Both the position numbers and the translations under genes were made by a program. Positions 55,786-64,000 of a stretch of DNA of 64,000 bases are shown here, piece by piece. How positions within the stretch are numbered: position 1 is the stretch's first letter; every line of letters starts with the position of its first letter. The notes under the pieces are model-generated. The model searched no databases and was not told where the DNA came from. It saw nothing but the letters and a program-made list of their open reading frames with translations. The stretch covers positions 52,260-116,259 of the forward strand of contig JAMQCK010000056.1 in assembly GCA_024196135.1 (NCBI GenBank). The letters are read 5' to 3'. The DNA comes from Pleurotus ostreatus/Saccharomyces cerevisiae fusant (taxonomy: Eukaryota; Opisthokonta).

Positions 55786-57892
55786 ATGCCTACCGACACC
55801 CCCTTACACGGAGCCACCCCCTCGCTGGTCTCATCCTGGAGTCAGGGGCGGCTTGGTCGCCTCATTGAACAGCTCCTGGACCTCGCCATGCCAGACCAGC
55901 AATGGGACAGTAGCCGCAGAAGAGCAACGCTGATCGCGATGGACAGGCTCTTCCGCAACGAACGTCCTCTACACGGAATAGGTGGCGCCCCTCCTTCGCA
56001 AAGCAAGGGCGGCCCTCTCCTAGCACCAGATTCCCCCGTCCTATTCGCAGCTATGACCTCGCTAGCACAATTCGGCATCACCTGCATGAACCTGCGTGAA
56101 TTCGTCGAGAGCGATCAGTATATGGACAAAGTGTGGCAGCACCTTGGGCACTACATTCCCAGAGTACTAGACTGGATCACATATCTCCACCCGATGTACG
56201 GAAACGTGCGCCCGGCTGCAGACACCCAGGATCACTCTATGCTGTGCAATGCCGTCGTAGTCGCTTTGAAGGGCGTGTGCACCCCTGCGCTCTTCGGCGG
56301 TGTCGACAACATGCGAAACTATCTTCTCACCACCTCCACTCTCCTCCTCACGGTCGATTTCTGGGTCAACATCTTCCGCTACGCCCGCCATTTCGGCCCG
56401 GAAGATACGACCGTGCTGTACTCGCTCGAGACATTCTTTCAATTCGCATTCGAAGGAATCTTGCCGTTGGATGACGATGCGCAATTTATGCCTCATGTTG
56501 TTGCTCATACAGTACAGCAGAGGGTTGGCCGCGACGTCCGTGGTTTGTACCGCACCATTGCGCGCTACGTTTCATTAACCTCGACCGTCGACAACACGAC
56601 ACGCATCAACAAAGCCCAGCCCTACAATTACCAGATCGGCGACATCTATAGCATTGCTGAGGGTCTTTTGAACTTTCCCGGCCTGCAACCGTTGGTGTGC
56701 CCAAGGGAGGCCGTACGGACCCTAGTCCAAACCATCAAAGAACACTCCGACAAGCACATCTGGCGAGCGAGCGGGACGGGTATCGTCTACCTTGCAGATC
56801 TCTGGAACCATACAGGCGATAACAGAATCATTGCATGGTCTCTGAATGACGGATTCTTCGACGCCTTCTTGCGCGTCACTGCAGACTGTCCTCCCCAGAT
56901 CGACGGCGCGCTGGATCTGGCTGGCAGCTTCATCCGAAACGGCCTCTCCTGTTGGCGCGTAATGCACGCCTTTCATCGGGCCGTCGCTTCGAGGTTGCCA
57001 GCTCTGCATGCCTTGGCCCGGAAGAAACCCATCTTGGCCGCTATCATGATAGCATATGAAACCCGGATTGCCGTTCACCAGCGGGCTCGCAAGGAGTGGA
57101 AAGCTCGGAAGAGTCAGTGCTCGCACGCGCAGGTATGTCGTCGCCCTTGTCTGAGGAATATTGTTCCGGTGCTCAGGATGCGTGACAGTGCTCTGGAAGC
57201 ACGGACTCGACGGCGAAGCAAGAGATACGAGCATGCGTCTGCGGAGATGCTTGGTACTGCTCTGTCGAGTGTCAGAAGAAACATTGGTCTGCGGGGCACT
57301 GCGAGGAGTGTTTGCCTCTGGATACTAGTAAGCCTCATTTCCGTACCTCGTCTGACCTATATCCGCGGCTTGCCGACGCCAATCGTCGTGGTCTATCGAC
57401 GCCGATTGCTGACCGTGTCTTCCAGTATCAGTCTCACCGCGCGATCGGCATTACATCGCATTGCTCGTCCAGGAATACCTGGACGCAAATGCATCCTCCA
57501 TCAACGCGGACGTGCTCGAATTTAAAGCCGACTCGAACGTGCTCCAGGCTGACGCGGACGTGCTCAAGGCTGACTCGAACGTGCTCAACACCGACCCCAG
57601 ATACGATCACCGCTTCTCCGTGGTCGTCGACCTGCAGCAACCGATGATTTCGCACAGAGTGGTAAAGCCGGACGAGGTCAGCGCTCGGACGCTGGGAGAC
57701 GTCGAAGTAGGCAAGCTTAAGAAGTCTTCGATTGACGACCCCGAGGGGTCTGCAATTGACGACGTCGAGGAGGCTGCAATTGACGACGGAATCTCGGGGG
57801 CTGTCTACGCATGTTATATCGAGAGAGAGAGAGCTAGGCAGGAGCGCGTCAGGTTGCTGAGTGGGTCTGGCAGTATGGTGTATGTGGTCTAG
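55786..57892 (+). CDS. MYND-type zinc finger protein, copy 4 of 5, with tandem peptide repeats
   Basis: Three exons join in frame: 55786-57132, 57189-57327 and 57426-57892 (650 residues). The ATG at 55786 (MPTDTPLHGATPSLVSSW) is in a TCACCATGC context. Helical part: RLIEQLLDLAMPDQQW, TYLHPMYGNVRPAADT, FGGVDNMRNYLLTTS, YETRIAVHQRARKEWKARK. The finger: QCSHAQ, then CSGSTDSTAKQE, IRACVCGDAWYCSVECQKKH, W, HCEEC. The final exon carries SPRDRHYIALLVQEYLDAN and then an extra 60-70 residues absent from the other copies: repeats of (D)xNVL(K/Q)AD type, and later three IDD units (SSIDDPEG, SAIDDVEE, AAIDDG). It is longer than its paralogues for this reason. Confidence 0.86.
57500..57600 (+). repeat. 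Coding minisatellite in MYND copy 4
   Basis: About four imperfect 21-24-bp units containing GACGTGCTC or AACGTGCTC and GCTGAC encode repeating DVL/NVL-xAD peptides. A second short array at about 57724-57788 repeats a 27-bp unit around ATTGACGACG (three units). Confidence 0.75.
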
Positions 57893-58203
57893 GTAGGGCA
57901 AAGCAGAGGAAGGGGCGCGCCACTACATTCGAAATCATCTTGAATAGGGAAGAACAATAGCTAGTCGGAAACGTAGGCGCTGAGCACGTATGTTACTCAT
58001 GTTCGCGATGCGAAAGCGGGACTGATGGGCTGGTTTCACGCGCAGTCATGTACTATGCGCCTTGTCGCGTTCCCCCATCTCTTCCTCGAGCGACGCATCG
58101 AAGCACTTGAGGAGGCACGTGGCATCGTCGCCGCCTTGTCCCCTCACTCTGAGGAGCCGCAAATTTCCACCTCTTGCTTCCCTCCACGTCCGGCGTTGAG
58201 ATC
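57893..58203. other. Intergenic region between MYND copies 4 and 5
   Basis: 311 bases. A GGCACGTGGC motif lies near 58112-58121, about 85-90 bp before the copy 5 ATG. Nothing else was recognised. Confidence 0.45.
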
Positions 58204-60041
58204 ATGCCCAGCCCACGTATCAATCTCTCCTATACTCAAAGCCAGTTCCAGGTCCTCATAGAGCAACTGCATGTCTTCTCTCTGCCCGAACAGCAGACAG
58301 CGGACAATCGCAGAAAGGCTACTGAGACGATGCTTCAGCTTGACCTTCTTTTCCGTCGCAGCCACCCTTTTCGCGAGATCGAGAGGCCCCCCGCTGCGCG
58401 ACGGAGCGGTGAACCCCTTCTACACCCGGACGATCCTTCCATCACTGGGGCGTGGGCGTCCCTCGGACAGTTCGGGACCCTCTGCATCAACTTGCGGGAG
58501 TTCGTCTGCGACGATAACACGGCAAAGCTGTGGCGGCATATATTTTCTTATGTCCCTGCCATCTTGGCCTGGCTCGAGCTCCTGCATCCCATGAACGGAC
58601 ACCTGGTCCCGCTCACGGACAGTTCAAACGACTTGCTATACTGCAATACCATCGTCACAGTCCTGCAGGGTATGGGCACATGGTATATGTACGACAGCTT
58701 CGACAGCATGATGGACTACATCTGCTCGACACCCGTCATCCTGTACGCCGTCGACTTGTGGGTCAACCTCGCCCGATATTCCAAGCAGCCGAACCCGACA
58801 CTCGTGTGGCTTTCCGTCCAACTCGTACACACATTCGCCTTCCGCGGCGTAAGGTATCCCGAACCCGACGCAAGGATATCTCACCGTATCGGCCACATCG
58901 TGCAAGAACGTCTACATGGCGACTCGCGCGGCCTTTGTCGTACCATTGCAAATCATGCCGCTGTGGTGGCGGATACGGAGGATAGCGAGACGACAGCATA
59001 CGTCTATCAACTTGGCATTGGGCTCCTTAGGGACATCCCTGAACTCACACCAAGAGTTTGCCCGAGGGGCTCTGTGAAGACCCTCTTACACACCATGCAG
59101 ACGCATCTGGCCAAGTGCGACTGGCGAGCCCTCGGAGCGGCCTTCACCTACCTGTTGTATCTCTGGGAGCACACTGCCGACTACAGAGCCATCGAGTGGT
59201 CTCTCGACGACGGGGTGCTCGACGTCATCCTGCGCACAATCTTGGGTGGTCATCCTGAAATCGTCGCGTCGCCGTGTCGAGCGCTGCAGGCGGCTTTCAT
59301 GTGCTGGCGTGTGCTGCATGCCTTCCGTCGGATCGAGGGTGGTAGCAGGACGAAATTGCGCCTTTTGACGCGGCAAAGCCCCGAGATAAAACATCTAATG
59401 GCGGGGTACGACGCTCGGGTTACCGTTCACCAACGTGCCCGCGAAGATTGGAGACTGCGGAAGAGTCGCTGCTCGTACCAACACGTAAGCAGCCAAGCTC
59501 TTGACGGATACGGATGGGAACCTCTACTGACGATATACAACAGTGCGCCACTCCAAAGGACTCGGCCGTGGAACAGACGATTCGGGCGTGCATTTGCGGA
59601 GGCACCTGGTATTGCTCTGCTGAGTGCCAGAAGCAACACTGGCGCGCGGAGCACCGCGAGGTATGTCTGCCATCAGATATTACCGGTAAGCCTCTCCTTT
59701 CAGGATAGTCGACAAAAAGCCTCTGATTCAGCATTCTAGGATCACCCTCACCGCGCGACTTGCATTATATTGACTTGCTGGCCCAAGACTACATACTTGC
59801 AAACCAACAGCGCATCGCCCAGGACGCGTTCACTGCCGATTCGAAGCAACAGCATCGTTTCGCCCTTATTATCGATATGCGAAACCCAAAATTGTCACAC
59901 AAAGTTACGAGGCTGGAGAAGCTGAAAACGTTAGACGGCGTGTGGAAAGGTGTTCTGTTCGCAATGTGGCTCGATCGAGGAAAGGTTAGGAAGGAGCAAA
60001 TGGCGTCGACTGTGGAATATACGATGGAAAGTGCTGAGTAA
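58204..60041 (+). CDS. MYND-type zinc finger protein, copy 5 of 5
   Basis: Three exons join in frame: 58204-59484, 59544-59685 and 59740-60041 (574 residues). ATG 58204 encodes MPSPRINLSYTQSQFQVL. The helical region is closest to copy 4: LEQLHVF-like start, ASLGQFGTLCINLREFVCDD, LELLHPMNGHLVPLTDSS, PVILYAVDLWVNLARYSKQP, RVCPRGSVKTLLHTMQTHL, YDARVTVHQRAREDWRLRKS. The finger spans the intron: RCSYQH, then CATPKDSAVEQ, IRACICGGTWYCSAECQKQH, W, EHREVC. The tail PRDLHYIDLLAQDYILAN and FALIIDMRNPKLSHKVTRLE matches the other copies without the repeats of copy 4. No catalytic domain was recognised. Peptide binding by the MYND finger is inferred from the family. Confidence 0.88.
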
Positions 60042-62108
60042 TAACAAGAGAGGACTCCGAATTAGGACTTAGAATTACGAGAGCAGCGACATTGGCACTG
60101 TCGGGTTTTACCCCGACACTGAGCGTAGCTGCCTAATTTGGTATCTATGCAAGATGTGGGCGCCAAAGTAATGGTTCTCGGCAAGTACCGGCCAACTGTA
60201 CAGATGTCCTCAAATACATTGATCGCTCTCTGATCTGTTTTCTCTGTCCCCACCATGACAGCAAGTCCATCGGCCAGAGTGGCTTCGTGCCCTGGTATCT
60301 CTTCGCGCGTCTACGAACGCGTATGATACGTGCGAGCGACAGACGGGTGTCATAGACCAACATCGTTTTCTGGACTTGGTGACAGGCCTTGAGCCTGCCG
60401 CTAACCCACGATCGACGCGCCTGGTCCCTATGGCATGCGTCAGCTCGAAGAACGCGTATATCTCAAGCTCAAGGCCCGGAGGGTGAGCCTAAGGACCACA
60501 TGTGGGTGAGAGCCCACCGTGGTCCTCAGGCTCGCCTCTGCCGGTCGGGTCCCAGCACAAGTCCTTCACCGGGCTCGGTGCACTGGCTTCATGGTGGCCT
60601 TCCCATCTCACGATGGGCCCGAGCCTCTGGTAAAGGATTTGTGGGATCCAAGCCTATCTCGATGATGCCGACATCATCGAGGATCGTCGACCTACGATAC
60701 TACTTTGGCCCGTTCTGCGCGACGGGTCGCTGGGAATACATGAACATTCAACCCCGAATGTCGGAGGACGACAACGCGCGGACTCGGCATCCTCTGCCTG
60801 TCAGTGCAGAGCGGGACCGGACCCAGTTGCGCGTTGTCGAGAACTGGCTAGTGATCAGTTGCCTGAGTGGAGGAACCTGGTGTCTTCGACGAGGCTCTGA
60901 GCGCAGCTCGTGCCGTACCGCAGCGCCATGCAAGACGTTCAAGATACGACGAAAGCGGGGTCTCTGCTCACAAATCGAAGCGTCTACTTGTCGTGTGGGT
61001 CTACCTCGCGACCAAGTATCTCGCGACGATCGGTGAGGGGGGACACGCTTGGCGGATGGAGAATGTAGGCTGGACAACCCTGTATGCGGCTGGTCTGATC
61101 CAAGCCGACCTGGTGCACGCCAGGCGCCATGTCGGCCGCGTCCTTCAAGGATGCGTCAGGCCCGAGAACGATGCGCATGCCGGCCCCAGCCAGCAGTCTC
61201 CCCGTCCCGAAGCACAACAACCAAGCCGTGGTCGGTCGCATGAAGGGGGACGAAAGGGCGTCCTGCGGCTTCGTGGACTGCGCTGACTCGTTCGAGCTCG
61301 TTACCCGAGGTGCTCGAGGCCATCGTCAAGATGCACCTTCCACCTGGTGGGATAGAGCTTCTGAGCGGTTAGCAGGCACGCCACCAAGGGGCACTGACCA
61401 CAATGGGGAAACCTACGGTGGTCAGCGACCGTGAGGTGCTCCGTGCCAACGGAAAACATCGTCCTCCGGATCTGAGCAAGGCAGTACCAACGTACTCTTC
61501 TTTTCCTGGCGTCTTCATGTCGACTCCCTCGAGTACGATCTCGCCGACGGGGTACGCACGCGCACGCCGTCGACGGGATCCACCCATGTCTGCCGGGCAG
61601 GCAGCGGGTTGCGGCTCGGCCAGTGGAGAGCCTCCGCACAAGCTCGAGCGTCCATCGGCTCTGCTGGTGGGCGTGAGCAAGTGCGAGGGCAGGCTGATGT
61701 CGGCGAGAGTCCTCGGGCTTTCGTCGTATCCGTACAATCTTTCACTACCCCTCTCCTTCTGGAGATGTTCCTCTCGGTATCGTTGGACGCGGGTGTTGTC
61801 CATGATCAGACTCGCCAATAATCTGATAATGAAGTTCAAAATAGTTGCCATACTGTTAGTCTAGTGTCAGACTGATTTTTAGAACTACCCATCCGTCTTT
61901 GACTGCGCTGGAACAAACGACGATAGCTCGAAAAGAATGCAATTCCACGACGTGTACATAAGACACGCCGCGGAGTGAGATGTAGGGCGAGGAGAGAATC
62001 AATAGCCTCGCACACCATTGCCATAATTTATACCACCACCGTCCGCAAAGACCCTACCTGGGCTATTAGTCGATATCGAGGCGGCACGAGCGAACCTCAC
62101 CACCTCAA
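60042..62108. other. 2-kb region without a recognisable gene
   Basis: Several open frames of 60-215 codons overlap on both strands (the longest at 60389-61036 plus, 61369-61851 minus and 61403-61864 plus). None carries a known motif or a convincing splice-joined continuation. A hairpin (CACTGTCGGG TTTTA CCCCGACACTG, one mismatch) lies at about 60095-60120, just after MYND copy 5. The region may be decayed coding or transposon DNA, or hold an unknown gene. No terminal repeats were found. Confidence 0.45.
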
Positions 62109-63925
62109 TTAGAACTGCACCTCTCCCGCAATCCCATGCTTCAAGTAACTAATCGCTCCTCTGTGTTGGCTAACGGCGAGCACGATGAACAGATGCCAAA
62201 TGCAGTGCGAGCCACCACCGATGCAGTCCAGGCGCTGCGTCCACTTTGGCGACATCCACCGTTCGGGGATGTGCGTGGCGTAGAAGACTAGTCCGGCGAC
62301 GTAGGACAGCAAGGATGGGATGATCGGACCTGCAGCAACGTTCGTCATCAGCGACGCACGCTGTCGGAAGAGGGCGTATGGTACATACTGATGAAGCCCA
62401 TCATTGCGCCGAATGAGTACAGATTCGCCAGCATAGCAAGCGGCGCCAAGGATGAGAAGGCCAGCGTCAGGAAGAAGAGTATACGGTAGCCCTGGAGGAC
62501 AGGTCAGTAAAGACGCAAGATTTTCATCGACATGACGTACCCTGTATTTGTACTCGTTGAACCAGTTCATAAACGGGAAGACGTTGCCCGCAAGCCCCGT
62601 GCAAAAGCAAAGCGTAAGGAAGCCGTTACGAAGGTAATGATATTGAGGGTCCTGGAAGCCATAGTATACAACGGTTCCGACGCTGGCGCTGATGAGCCTA
62701 TGCAAACGAATAAGTTTCTGACGATTCGTCAAGAAGATGATGCTAGACACACTCACCATCCAATGCCGACATAGTCTATTCGTGCACAGAATTCCATGCT
62801 AGCGAAATGAGCACATCCGGACATGGTATGCCAGACCGCGCTGCTAAATAAGCAAAGAAGAGCAAAGGACATGAAGATGCGTTCAGGAAGGTCGGGAAGA
62901 TCCGCTTTGAGGAAGGGCAATGAGTTGACGCCCCAAAGCACGAAGGGGATGAGATGAGTATGAATGTTCACTAACGAAACTGTGAGCAAAGTCATCATCA
63001 AGGTGCAGAGTAGATACGCACAGGTCTCGTTGTGGAAAGCGAACAATGACAGCACGATCAGGTGCCATCTCTCTAGGGGTATAAAACGATAGCCATGGGT
63101 AACGAAGGGATTGCTCCTCCACCGTTCAGGGAGGTCCGAGTACTGGATAAGGCGCATGCCTTCCAGTGAACGAGTGACGGCCTTGCGGACCTCCCGGGTC
63201 GCGTAGTCGACCATGTCCTCCACTCGCTCCTCTTCTTCCTCGACCATCCGGATGAGCGTGGCGACGACCTCGGACGAGCGCAGCGCATCCAGCAGGTCGT
63301 ACAGCACGGCCATCGGCGCGGGAATGCCGGCACGTCGCTGGATGTCCGCCAAGTGCGCTTGGAGATCTTGGATGCGACTCGGAAGCGTGGGGAGGAAGCT
63401 GCTCGGCTGCGAGAGGTCGATGTCCTGCAGCGCGGCGCGCACGTCGTCGAACTTGGAGTACAGCCGCTGCGAGAGGTCGTCCGAGTCGGGCAGGTGGCTC
63501 CGCACGTCGTCGAGCGAGGGCAGGTCGGGGAGATGGAACTCGGGGAGGGCGGCGGATACGTCTTGGCGGATGGACTCGAGCTTGTCGAGCGCCGTGCGCG
63601 CCCAGTCGCGCATCTCGTCGAGCGTGCCGCCGCCCAGCGCGATCAGGTCGGGGGACTCGTACTCGGCCAGGCGCGCCTCGAGATCGGCGAGGTAGGTGAG
63701 GATGAGGACGCGGAGGGAGGCGAGGGACTGGGTGGGCGAATTCGAGGACAGGTCGAGCGCCTCGAGCGAGTGCGGCAGCGGGTGCCGCAACTGCACTCGC
63801 GGCGACCTTCCCACCGCCGAGGTCGACATGCGCCGCAACCGTTTGCGCGGCCGTGCGCGTCGCGGGCCCGTGTCGCTCAGCGCGCGGTGGGGGGCTGGCT
63901 TGCTGCTCGCTGTCAAAGTGGCCAT
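62109..63925 (-). CDS. PAQR / HlyIII family seven-transmembrane protein (Izh-like, long N-terminus)
   Basis: The start is ATG 63925 (MATLTASSKPAPHRALSD) and the stop is at 62109 after GIAGEVQF. Five or more exons. The first ~290 residues are a soluble, helical, acidic extension (LTYLADLEARLAEYESPDLI; VEEEEERVEDMVDYATREVR), as in the long fungal Izh3-type proteins. The membrane core shows PAQR signatures: FAFHNET then after an intron LNIHTHLIPFVLW, FSSAVWHTMSGCAHF (S and H of the metal site), ARIDYVGIG, TLCFCTGLAGNVFPF, and GGSHCIWHLFIVLAVSQHRG with the H-x3-H pair. Yeast Izh proteins affect zinc and sterol homeostasis, and animal members include adiponectin and progestin receptors. The ligand here is unknown. 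Confidence 0.9.
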
Positions 63926-64000
63926 GGGGGAAGAGAACAAAAGAACGTGCGTAGCTGCTGGCTAGCAAGCGCAGGGCATGAACAGATCGTGGCGTTGATT

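Overview
This window is nuclear DNA of a filamentous basidiomycete, most likely an Agaricomycete; a Polyporales-like fungus is a guess. Genes are compact and split by short introns (about 50-65 nt, GT-AG). Coding DNA is GC-rich. The protein families also fit: F-box proteins with RWRxLA-type helices, MBOAT_2 wax-synthase-like acyltransferases, BTB proteins with a C-terminal CxxC, and a lineage-specific MYND-finger family. Coordinates of multi-exon genes are start-to-stop spans. Exons are given where I could join them in frame by eye.

Layout. 1-207 is the 3' end of mitochondrial GrpE (MGE1). 488-1529 (-) is a NAT9-type acetyltransferase. 2045-4615 (+) is a wax-synthase-like acyltransferase cut in two by a 1326-bp inverted-repeat transposon. 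5010-6515 (+) is an F-box protein, 6758-9008 (-) an LRR protein with a low-complexity tail, 9095-11293 (-) a DENND6-type Rab GEF, and 11558-14337 (-) a secreted PhoD-like phosphatase. 14967-16294 (+) is an aldo/keto reductase (AKR), followed by three MYND paralogues (16656-18514 +; 20119-21978 -; 22272-24106 -). 24686-26138 (-) is a membrane coiled-coil protein and 26543-27857 (+) a NUR1-like nuclear-rim protein. 28618-30080 (+) is unknown and about 30313-33125 (+) is a CCCH/RS/coiled-coil protein. 33658-35695 (+) is CLP1, 35974-38483 (+) an F-box protein, 38928-41016 (-) a CreC/WDR20 WD40 protein, 41171-42717 (+) BCKDH E1-beta, and 43067-44331 (-) a membrane protein. 44691-49119 (+) is a cellular RNA-dependent RNA polymerase, followed by a 649-bp hAT-like MITE. 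Then come an F-box protein (50227-51732 -), a BTB protein (52376-53588 +), a second AKR (53812-55405 -), two more MYND paralogues (55786-57892 +; 58204-60041 +), about 2 kb without a recognisable gene, and a PAQR/HlyIII receptor-like protein (62109-63925 -).

Themes. The most distinctive content is the five-member MYND-finger family. Every copy has three exons, and intron 1 always ends immediately before the second zinc-ligand cysteine. The two MYND groups each sit beside one member of an AKR pair. Copies 1 and 2 share a promoter block about 115 bp upstream of their ATG; a third, orphan copy of this block lies between them, next to a stepped inverted repeat with a perfect 44-bp arm. Copy 3 can only be joined in frame through a GC-AG intron. 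Mobile DNA is present: one element disrupts the acyltransferase, and one lies 59 bp after the stop codon of an RNA-silencing polymerase. The housekeeping genes (CLP1, BCKDHB, CreC, MGE1, DENND6, NAT9) look intact. I found no tRNA, rRNA, CRISPR or bacterial-type operon structure.
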